This document shows positions 1 to 5,637 of a stretch of DNA of 6,459 bases, one piece after another. Source of the DNA: a bacterium (GTDB taxonomy: Bacteria > Patescibacteriota > Minisyncoccia > Phycocordibacterales > Phycocordibacteraceae); contig JAJXVZ010000028.1 of assembly GCA_021781865.1 (NCBI GenBank), positions 1 to 6,459 of the forward strand. The letters are read 5' to 3'. Numbering within the stretch: the first letter of the stretch is position 1; each line of letters opens with the position of its first letter. The translations under genes were made by a program, and so were the position numbers. Under the pieces are notes generated by a model. The model ran no database searches and was not told where the DNA came from. It worked only from the letters and a program-made list of their open reading frames with translations.

Positions 1-248
1 AGACGTTCATCATACGTGATATGATTTTGAGGTATTCCAAGTCCCTCGGCAACTAGCTCTGCTGTCTGTCTCGTGCGCAAAAGCGGTGAGGCGTAAATTT
101 TTGTCACCCCCATTGAGTGAAGTTCCTTGATTCTCGCTTGCACTTGCGCGCGACCTTTTTTTGTAAGTGAATTGTCTGTGTCTCCGTCGGAATCAAAGTA
201 TCTTAATGCGTTTCCTTCTGCCTCACCGTGCCGCATAAGAAAATATTC
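1..248 (-). other. Histidine phosphatase (phosphoglycerate mutase-like) domain inside ileS, partial
   Basis: This is the part of the ileS frame from about residue 499 to the window edge. It shows the family's ordered landmarks: strand plus catalytic loop FLMRHGEAEGN (501-511), in which H505 would be the phosphorylated histidine and R504 a phosphate ligand; DTDNSLTKKG (521-530), matching the usual D-x-P-L-T-x-x-G segment; KIYASPLLRTRQTA (548-561), supplying the second conserved arginine; and DERL (578-581, the last codon completed only in part). The C-terminal histidine motif is outside the window. All core residues that can be checked are present, so an active phosphatase or mutase is plausible. 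The substrate cannot be deduced. The domain directly follows the WGTPLPLW...IGS region of IleRS, where the catalytic core would normally go on towards a W[FY]DSG motif and KMSKS. It could be an insertion within the synthetase or, less likely, a C-terminal replacement. Confidence 0.9.
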
Positions 249-1742
249 ATTACCGGATTTCTTTATATGTTTCTTTAATTGCTCAACTGAGCCAATGGCA
301 AGTCGCTCGCTACCGTCGGCACTATGCCATAATGGCAAGGGTGTTCCCCAGTAACGCTCACGACTGACCGCCCAATCCTTCGCATTCGCAAGCCATTCAC
401 CCATACGGCCGTCGCGTAGATATGTCGGCTCCCAGTGTATTTTTTTGTTTTCCGTGACAAGCTTCGCACGTAGGTCGCTCATGCGGATGTACCATGAATC
501 GCGCGCGTAATAGATGAGTCGAGTCTTGCAACGCCAACAGAAGGGATATGAGTGTTCATATCTCGATTTGTCGAAAAGGAGTGGCAGAGGATTGCGGTGC
601 GCTAAATCCTGGATGATGTTCACTGTCGTTTCTTCGTCGACGACTGATTTCTCTTCCAGAAATCCAGTACCCGAAACGAAAGTTCCTTCCGGAGAGACCA
701 GGTGTACTTTCGGCAAACCGACCTTGTTCCCGAGTTCAAAATCTTCCTGACCGTACATCATTGCGATATGTACGATGCCCGTACCGTCCTCGGTGGTAAC
801 AAAATCTGCCACATACACTTGGAATGCTTTCTCGAATTTCATCTGTTCGCTCTTGGGCGCAAGATTTTTTGCAAAGTTATACAGTGGTTCATATTTCTTA
901 CCCACGAGCGAGGTGGCTGAAATATCAGCAACGCGCTTCCACTCTCCTTTGAGCACCAGTGCGGCACGCGTATCCGCAAGAATAACGTATATATTATCTT
1001 TCTCGTATTTTCCATATGCAATATTCCCGCCAATCGCAAGAGCGATATTTCCGGGCAAAGTCCATGGCGTTGTCGTCCACGCGAGAAGATAGGTATCTGG
1101 CTCATCAATTAATTTGAATTTTACGGTGACGGCAAGATCTTTGACATCTGCATACCCTTGCGCGAGCTCATGTGAGGAAAGCGCCGTCCCGCAGCGCGGG
1201 CACCAAGGCAAAACCTTGTAGTCTTTATAGAGTCGGCCGTCTTTCGTGATCTGCACGAAGAGATGCCAGAGTATTTCCATATATGCACTATCAAGGGTGA
1301 AATATGCTTTCGTTTCATCGACCCAGTAACCGATGCGTCTCGTGAATCGAGTCCAGAGATCTATGTAAGTGAAGACACTTTCTTTGCATTTCTTATTAAA
1401 TGCGGCAATGCCATATTTTTCTATGTCCGGTTTCCCTTTGAAGCCGAGTTCTTTCTCGACTTGCAATTCAACCGGGAGACCGTGTGTGTCCCAGCCGGCC
1501 CGGCGATTCACGCAATAGCCACACATCGTTTTATAGCGCGGGATTGCGTCTTTAAAAGCACGTGCTTCAAGATGATGAATACCAGGCTTGCCGTTGGCTG
1601 TCGGAGGACCTTCGTAGAAAATAAATTCGCCTTTCGGGGAGTTTTTGGCGAGTGATTTTTCAAAAATATGTTCCTGCTCCCAGAACGTAAGCGTCGCCTC
1701 CTCGCGCTTGGCTGCCTCTGATTTTTCTGACATATTTTCCAT
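1..1742 (-). CDS. ileS: Isoleucyl-tRNA synthetase (type 2) with an embedded histidine phosphatase domain; 3' end missing
   Basis: The enzyme charges tRNA-Ile with isoleucine in the cytoplasm. The frame is open for 580 codons from the ATG at 1740-1742 to the left edge, with no stop or frameshift. Visible in order: the class I signature in the form GIHH (residues 54-57, where HXGH is usual) followed by RAGWDTHGLPVE (81-92); a CP1 editing domain with zinc-type pairs CPRC (181-184) and CWRC (402-405), the editing motif TTTPWTLPGN (223-232) and GTGIVHIA (320-327) with a following acidic ED (333-334); then SRERYWGTPLPLW (460-472) and an IGS-type segment (483-485). Near residue 498 the sequence becomes a histidine phosphatase domain (separate entry). 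KMSKS, the anticodon-binding domain and the stop lie beyond the window; type 2 IleRS usually exceeds 1000 residues. The start is one base after the argS stop, suggesting co-transcription and coupled translation. A second ATG at 1731-1733 (residue 4) with GGA just upstream is an alternative start. Identity as IleRS is secure; the downstream architecture is inferred. Confidence 0.95.
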   Translation of the reverse strand, partial: MENMSEKSEAAKREEATLTFWEQEHIFEKSLAKNSPKGEFIFYEGPPTANGKPGIHHLEARAFKDAIPRYKTMCGYCVNRRAGWDTHGLPVELQVEKELGFKGKPDIEKYGIAAFNKKCKESVFTYIDLWTRFTRRIGYWVDETKAYFTLDSAYMEILWHLFVQITKDGRLYKDYKVLPWCPRCGTALSSHELAQGYADVKDLAVTVKFKLIDEPDTYLLAWTTTPWTLPGNIALAIGGNIAYGKYEKDNIYVILADTRAALVLKGEWKRVADISATSLVGKKYEPLYNFAKNLAPKSEQMKFEKAFQVYVADFVTTEDGTGIVHIAMMYGQEDFELGNKVGLPKVHLVSPEGTFVSGTGFLEEKSVVDEETTVNIIQDLAHRNPLPLLFDKSRYEHSYPFCWRCKTRLIYYARDSWYIRMSDLRAKLVTENKKIHWEPTYLRDGRMGEWLANAKDWAVSRERYWGTPLPLWHSADGSERLAIGSVEQLKKHIKKSGNEYFLMRHGEAEGNALRYFDSDGDTDNSLTKKGRAQVQARIKELHSMGVTKIYASPLLRTRQTAELVAEGLGIPQNHITYDER

Positions 1743-1743
1743 A

Positions 1744-3387
1744 TTACATCTTCTCTGGCGCTGGAATGCCAAGGAGAGCGAGGCCATTCGTCATCGTGTT
1801 CACGAAGGCACGTGCAACTCGCTGCTTATACGCTTCTTCAGAACTCCCGAGAATTTGTTCTGCCGCATAAAGAGAATTCCATGCTGATGCAAGTTCAGTG
1901 AGATAGGTTATCAAGACATTTGGCGCAAGCTCGCTCGCGGCGCGTGCAACAACTTCAGGGAAGTGAGTCATGAGACGTTCGATAATATATGGCGCGGGCG
2001 GTGTGTCGGTACCAATCTCCCCGCCGGCGTACGCCAGTATCTTGCGTGCACGTACGAGCGCATATTGGAGATACGGCCCCGAATCGCCTTCGAGCGAGAG
2101 CGATTTTTTTGCGTCGAAGGTAATATCCGAGCCGGGTGACTGTCGCAGAATCATGTATTTAATCGCACCGAGAGCAACTTGCTCGGCGATAAGCGGATCG
2201 GCGTTCCTTTCACTCGCCTTCTCGACTATTTCTTTAATCAGGTCTGATGCCGTAATAATATCCCCACCACGCGAAGACATTTTTCCGCTTGTTAACCGTA
2301 AGAATCCGGTGCCAATGTGGCTGGTCTTCGCCGCGATTTTTGGTGCAAGTTCGGCAAGCGCTGCAAACACAGTTTTAAAACGTCCGTTCTGCTCGTTGCC
2401 AGTGACGATGATGACTCGATCTGAGGGCCATCGCTCCTCTCGCAAAAACGCGAGACCTATGTCTTTTGCTTCATAGGTCGGCGTACCGTGTGAAGTGATG
2501 AATACCATTGTATGCACACCCTTAGTCTTCCCATCATAAATGACGGCGCCGTCACTCTCCTTAAAAATACCCCTCGCGAGTCCATCACGCACAAGACGCA
2601 GAGCACTTTTGGTCGTGTCACTATCGAAAAATTCATAGTCGAAATGCGAACCAACGATACGCCAAATGCGGCGAAATTCTTCCATCGAGACTTCGCGCCC
2701 ACGTCGCCAAAGATCCATGAGTGCCGTATCGACACCCATATAGATGACTTTATTAATTTCATCTATCTCGGTTTTCGCTTCGGGTGATTCCTCATAAGCA
2801 CGCGAACCTTCAACATATGCTGCGCCAATTTGCCTAGCGTTCTCGATCTCCGTTATACCCGCCTTTCGGAGCGCCCATAATGCTTTTGCAACATTCGGGC
2901 CGACATCACCGCCGAATGTGTCCCGTTTAATTTCCGCTCCTCCATTCTCAACGAGCCGTGAAATAGACTCGCCGATAATCGTACCGACAAGATGTCCAAT
3001 ATGCATTTCTTTAAATGTGTTCGGATTGCTGTATTCGACCATCACACGCTGTCCCACACTCTCGCTGCCCTTCCCCCACATTGGTCCTTGTGCATCCGCC
3101 TCGGCAATCACAAACGCAATCGCATCGCGCGAAAGAGTGATATTAATAAACCCAGGACCAGCGACCTCAACGCGCTCGGCTTCGCCAAGGAAGTTTTTTA
3201 TATTTCGCGCAAGCTCATCCGCGAGCTTGCGCGGATCTTTGTTAAACGTCTTCGCTGCCATGAGTGCTGCGTTTGTTGCGTAATCGCCATACGCCAGATC
3301 GTTCGGTTGCTCGACCGTGAACATCGTTTCACCTGTTCCCGCCTGGGTAAGCGCTTTGCTGACTGCCTTTCGTATCCGTTCTCTCAT
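1744..3387 (-). CDS. argS: Arginyl-tRNA synthetase
   Basis: A complete 547-residue class I synthetase that attaches arginine to tRNA-Arg in the cytoplasm; the length is close to the bacterial norm (E. coli 577). Domains: an N-terminal tRNA-recognition (Add-1) domain with YGDYATNAALMAAK (33-46); the Rossmann catalytic core with SNPNTFKEMHIGHLVG (120-135), containing a canonical HIGH (129-132); DTFGGDVGPNVAKAL (156-170); YEAKDIGLAF (305-314); and the signature loop as KMSSRGGD (369-376), where many bacterial enzymes have KMSxRKG. The C-terminal DALR anticodon domain runs from GPYLQYALVRARKI (437-450) to the typical ending LLGIPAPEKM. The ATG at 3385-3387 is the only sensible start: an in-frame TAA lies seven codons upstream (3406-3408) and the next Met is residue 22. 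No Shine-Dalgarno sequence precedes it. ileS begins one base after its TAA stop, so the two form an aminoacylation operon. Confidence 0.97.
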   Translation of the reverse strand: MRERIRKAVSKALTQAGTGETMFTVEQPNDLAYGDYATNAALMAAKTFNKDPRKLADELARNIKNFLGEAERVEVAGPGFINITLSRDAIAFVIAEADAQGPMWGKGSESVGQRVMVEYSNPNTFKEMHIGHLVGTIIGESISRLVENGGAEIKRDTFGGDVGPNVAKALWALRKAGITEIENARQIGAAYVEGSRAYEESPEAKTEIDEINKVIYMGVDTALMDLWRRGREVSMEEFRRIWRIVGSHFDYEFFDSDTTKSALRLVRDGLARGIFKESDGAVIYDGKTKGVHTMVFITSHGTPTYEAKDIGLAFLREERWPSDRVIIVTGNEQNGRFKTVFAALAELAPKIAAKTSHIGTGFLRLTSGKMSSRGGDIITASDLIKEIVEKASERNADPLIAEQVALGAIKYMILRQSPGSDITFDAKKSLSLEGDSGPYLQYALVRARKILAYAGGEIGTDTPPAPYIIERLMTHFPEVVARAASELAPNVLITYLTELASAWNSLYAAEQILGSSEEAYKQRVARAFVNTMTNGLALLGIPAPEKM

Positions 3388-3393
3388 GCGGCG

Positions 3394-3402
3394 AGTGTAC
3401 CA
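3394..3402 (-). promoter_or_regulatory. Candidate extended -10 promoter for argS-ileS, possibly leaderless
   Basis: On the minus strand TGGTACACT matches an extended -10 (TGnTAnnnT). The A of the argS ATG is seven bases after its last T, about where transcription would start, which would give a leaderless mRNA. This fits the lack of a Shine-Dalgarno sequence before argS. No good -35 is seen 17 bases upstream. A competing -10, TATAAA at 3405-3410, would give a leader of only about ten bases, also without a ribosome site. Confidence 0.35.
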
Positions 3403-3578
3403 GATTTATAGAAACGGTTCTTGGATAAGAACTGTATAATCTTTTATTATTTATGTATGACGACAACCGTCACGTCATCTTATTTCGTGAGTCATCGAAC
3501 ATAATATTGTTGCCTGTATGACCTTGATCTAGTGCAACCCGCGCATTGTTGCATGATTAACAAAGTGGCGTGACAGAA

Positions 3579-3612
3579 ACGGGAAACCGACGCGCTGCTG
3601 ACACGTCGGTTT
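3579..3612 (-). terminator. Possible intrinsic terminator after tmk
   Basis: In the tmk transcript, 24 bases after the stop, AAACCGACG pairs perfectly with CGTCGGTTT across an 11-base loop. The following tract (TTTCCCGTTTCTG, counting the last stem bases) is interrupted by C and G, so this is a weaker terminator than those after dcd and thyA. It could instead be an mRNA 3'-end stabilising hairpin. Confidence 0.42.
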
Positions 3613-3636
3613 ATTACATTACAGAGAGAAACGCCA

Positions 3637-4269
3637 TTATCCCGAGAGACCGATTCCCTCTTCCGCAAGCAATTCGAGTACCTCCTGATGTATTTCCTCA
3701 GGCGTTCGAGTCGCATCGACAAACTTTACCGGCATATGAACTGCGAACTTGCGAAATCCTTTACGAACTCGCTCGTAAAAACCAAGGTCGCGGACATCGA
3801 AATGGTTCGTTTTTCTTGCTACATCTTGTAGCGCTCGCCTGCGTGACATCTCAGCAGGCAAGTCGAACACGATGTACAGATCGGGACTCTGGCGGTTCAA
3901 GAATATGTGCTCCCTCGAAAGATTGAATAGATGAGTGAGCTCCTCGTGTTCTTCACCGCAAAGTTGGAATGCATAGGTCGATGAGTCACCGCGATCAGAA
4001 AACACGTGCTTCCCAGACTTGAGTGTCGGCGCAACAAGATTGTGTTGGAGCTCCTCGCGTGATGCCAAGAAGAGCAGGAAGTTGTTGAGTGTTGTCGATT
4101 CCGACGCGAGCACGTTATCACGAACAACTCTTCGTATCTCTTCAGCGAATGGCGTTCCGCCAGGTTCCCGAGTGAAAATAATCGAGTTGCCGAATTTTTT
4201 TTCCAGAAGCTTCATCTGCGTACCCTTACCTGACCCATCCATACCGTCAAACACGATGTATTTGCTCAT
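3637..4269 (-). CDS. tmk: Thymidylate (dTMP) kinase
   Basis: A complete 210-residue cytosolic P-loop kinase that phosphorylates dTMP to dTDP with ATP, the step after ThyA. The length is typical (about 205-215). Motifs: Walker A GMDGSGKGTQ (9-18); the dTMP-site motif TREPGGTPFAEEIR (33-46), whose family-wide form is REPGGT; the DR motif in SDRGDSSTYAFQ (91-102), where most bacterial enzymes have DRY; and an arginine-rich lid region MSRRRALQDVARKTNHFD (141-158). The ATG at 4267-4269 sits nine bases after a strong GGAGGA. Upstream lies the dcd terminator, so tmk needs its own promoter in the roughly 45 bases at 4285-4327. I see no convincing -35/-10 pair there, only a TATGCT-like element. Together with dcd and thyA it forms a dTTP-supply neighbourhood. 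Confidence 0.97.
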   Translation of the reverse strand: MSKYIVFDGMDGSGKGTQMKLLEKKFGNSIIFTREPGGTPFAEEIRRVVRDNVLASESTTLNNFLLFLASREELQHNLVAPTLKSGKHVFSDRGDSSTYAFQLCGEEHEELTHLFNLSREHIFLNRQSPDLYIVFDLPAEMSRRRALQDVARKTNHFDVRDLGFYERVRKGFRKFAVHMPVKFVDATRTPEEIHQEVLELLAEEGIGLSG

Positions 4270-4278
4270 AATACAAAA

Positions 4279-4284
4279 TCCTCC
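4279..4284 (-). promoter_or_regulatory. Ribosome binding site of tmk
   Basis: GGAGGA on the minus strand, nine bases before the tmk ATG, is a near-consensus Shine-Dalgarno sequence. It fixes the start and shows that this organism uses canonical ribosome sites on some genes, in contrast to argS. Confidence 0.85.
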
Positions 4285-4323
4285 GTAGTTGGTCTTAGGT
4301 TAGACTAGCATAATTACCAAGGT

Positions 4324-4361
4324 AAACAAAAAACCCTGCAGTGATTGCAATCACTGCAGGG
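4324..4361 (-). terminator. Strong intrinsic terminator after dcd
   Basis: A perfect 28-base palindrome at 4334-4361 begins 13 bases after the dcd stop. In the dcd transcript it forms a stem of about 12 base pairs with a tiny loop, starting CCCTGCAGTG and ending CACTGCAGGG, followed directly by TTTTTTGTTT. The opposite strand has no T-tract after the stem, so it acts only on minus-strand transcripts. It separates dcd from tmk. Confidence 0.94.
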
Positions 4362-4374
4362 CGAATGGAGAAAA

Positions 4375-5487
4375 TCAGAGTTCCCAGACTTCGTACCGTT
4401 TCTTGAAGTGCTTCGAGAGCGATGGGCCTGAGTTTTTGTAGTGCCCATCATATGGCTTCGCGACTTGACTGACCCGCTCGAAATTCATGAGGCAGATTGG
4501 ATCATTGTCGAAGAGCCGGTGGGGTACTTCTCGCCCGCGCACCTCAAGCACGCTGGTGATTCCATTCTCGCCGCCGAAGCCTGGATCAAAGAATCCCGCA
4601 TAATGTGCGCGGAATTCACCGGTCGAGACATCATAGGGCGCGATATCGCCACAGATATATTTAGGAATACGCACTCGCTCCTTCGTCGAAAGAAGATAAA
4701 ACCGATCGGGGTTCAATGTGAGTCCGTTGCGTGGACGCAGGATGGGCTCCCAGAACTCATATGGATCGTATGCTTCCTCTTCGAAAAGCGAAAGCGCGCT
4801 CGCAACATTTGCACGCGACATGAGACCGACGATCTCGCGATCGAGATCGACATGCATGTAAACGCCATACTCGCCGAGTTTAAGATCGTGCGCCATGATA
4901 GTCTTGCCTTCCTTCCCCACAAAGATGCCCTCATGCGAATGCATGATAGCAACGTCCTTGCCGCTTAGGCGCGCGTCGCCATTGCAAATTCGCATCTGCA
5001 CTAATGATAATCCCGGACGAATGAAGATTGGGAACGAGAGTGGCGTTATCTCGAGATACAGGCTGCCCTGATACCTCTCTGGTACATAATCAAAGCGCGG
5101 CACACCATCGGCCAAAATACGTACGAACACATCCGTCCGACCCGACGAACTCTTCGGCGAAAACTTTGCCGAGAATCCTTCAGGAAGCCGAAGTCCTTCA
5201 TTGAGTGGTACTACATATGTGTAGCCGCGATGAAGAAAACCCGGTTGATCACGATTGAGGGTGAATGAGTATTGGCATCCCTTGACCAGGTCGGCAACGC
5301 GCCCGTCGCTTCGCGGCAGGGATGCAAAACCCATGCCAAACACCTCCGACCCGAGAGTCAGGTCAAGTGATGCTGCTTGGATCTGACCGGGGACGAAAGC
5401 ATCACCCTTGGTGATAATAGGAGCCTTGCCGGTGATGATTGCAGACAGATCTATATCCGAAAATACGACTGGATCCCCGTTGAACAT
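4375..5487 (-). CDS. dcd: dCTP deaminase, long two-domain form
   Basis: A 370-residue protein matching the long 2'-deoxycytidine 5'-triphosphate deaminase family (about 360 residues, best known from Proteobacteria), not the short E. coli Dcd of about 190. The reaction is dCTP + H2O to dUTP + NH3, supplying uridylate for dTMP synthesis. Numbering is from the ATG. The N-terminal dUTPase-like fold has QIQAASLDLTLG (35-46), KSSSGRTDVFVR (112-123) and GSLYLEITP with candidate catalytic E146. The C-terminal fold has FYLLSTKERVRIP (263-275), HYAGFFDPGFGG (295-306) and SVLEVRG with E315. Each half thus has the Ser/Arg and Glu landmarks of the superfamily. The frame can be extended to a GTG at 5494-5496, but the ribosome site AAGGAG (5496-5501) overlaps that codon and lies eight bases before ATG 5485-5487, so the ATG is chosen. 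Whether it also hydrolyses dUTP cannot be read from sequence. Confidence 0.93.
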   Translation of the reverse strand: MFNGDPVVFSDIDLSAIITGKAPIITKGDAFVPGQIQAASLDLTLGSEVFGMGFASLPRSDGRVADLVKGCQYSFTLNRDQPGFLHRGYTYVVPLNEGLRLPEGFSAKFSPKSSSGRTDVFVRILADGVPRFDYVPERYQGSLYLEITPLSFPIFIRPGLSLVQMRICNGDARLSGKDVAIMHSHEGIFVGKEGKTIMAHDLKLGEYGVYMHVDLDREIVGLMSRANVASALSLFEEEAYDPYEFWEPILRPRNGLTLNPDRFYLLSTKERVRIPKYICGDIAPYDVSTGEFRAHYAGFFDPGFGGENGITSVLEVRGREVPHRLFDNDPICLMNFERVSQVAKPYDGHYKNSGPSLSKHFKKRYEVWEL

Positions 5488-5495
5488 GAGTGGCA

Positions 5496-5501
5496 CTCCT
5501 T
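5496..5501 (-). promoter_or_regulatory. Ribosome binding site of dcd that decides the start
   Basis: AAGGAG on the minus strand lies eight bases before the ATG at 5485-5487. It runs into the GTG at 5494-5496, which therefore cannot be its start codon. Confidence 0.8.
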
Positions 5502-5522
5502 TTCTATCTGGACTCTGATTAA

Positions 5523-5528
5523 ATTATG
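5523..5528 (-). promoter_or_regulatory. Candidate -10 element for dcd
   Basis: CATAAT on the minus strand matches five of six bases of TATAAT. It lies in an AT-rich stretch between the thyA terminator and the dcd ribosome site and would give a leader of roughly 30 bases. No convincing -35 is present at the expected distance. A promoter is expected here because of the upstream terminator, but its exact position is uncertain. Confidence 0.3.
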
Positions 5529-5586
5529 AATGGTACAACCTTGGCAAACTCTACGCGCCAAGAAGACAAAAAGCAAACCATGCTAG

Positions 5587-5620
5587 TAAAAAATAAAAGC
5601 GACGGCCAAAACCGTCGCTA
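5587..5620 (-). terminator. Strong intrinsic terminator after thyA
   Basis: Eighteen bases after the thyA stop, AGCGACGG pairs with CCGTCGCT across a six-base loop (stem arms 5612-5619 and 5598-5605), followed by TTTTATTTTTTA in the minus-strand transcript. There is no T-tract in the other direction. It ends thyA as a transcription unit separate from dcd. Confidence 0.93.
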
Positions 5621-5637
5621 ATCGTAGCTTACACAAA

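Larger units (their letters stand above)
3388..3636. other. Gene-free spacer between tmk and argS with several inverted repeats
   Basis: This 249-base spacer is the longest in the window and contains no convincing gene. It holds four short dyads: AAACCGACG/CGTCGGTTT (3584-3592 and 3604-3612); TGCAAC/GTTGCA (3533-3538 and 3548-3553); ATGACG/CGTCAT (3457-3462 and 3473-3478); and GTTCTT/AAGAAC with a four-base loop (3417-3422 and 3427-3432), the last just upstream of the candidate argS promoter. The part nearest argS is AT-rich. No T-box signature, tRNA or recognisable riboswitch was found. The dyads may be a terminator, an operator or chance. Confidence 0.5.

Noticed and set aside
1..1742. ileS as a broken gene or a region without a long ORF
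   Set aside because: Direct translation of the minus strand gives 580 open codons from the ATG at 1742 to the edge. It only lacks a stop because the window ends.
1970..2476. Plus-strand open frame of 168 codons
   Set aside because: It is antisense to the catalytic core of argS, is rich in Ser/Arg/Ala as expected of a shadow frame, and has no recognisable domain.
3453..3521. 22-codon plus-strand ORF preceded by TATAAT at 3435-3440
   Set aside because: It has no ribosome site, no -35 at the proper distance and no known homologue; a -10-like hexamer in AT-rich DNA is expected by chance.
3388..3636. T-box, tRNA or riboswitch upstream of argS
   Set aside because: No T-box antiterminator sequence, no GGTTC-type T-arm in a cloverleaf context and no known riboswitch core could be found on either strand.
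3570..3926. Plus-strand open frame of 118 codons over the tmk 3' end
   Set aside because: Most of it is antisense to tmk and it begins within the stem-loop region without a ribosome site.
4441..4968. Plus-strand open frame of 175 codons
   Set aside because: It is antisense to the conserved C-terminal half of dcd and matches no family I know.
5488..5496. GTG at 5494-5496 as the dcd start
   Set aside because: It overlaps the AAGGAG ribosome site; the ATG at 5485-5487 has proper spacing.
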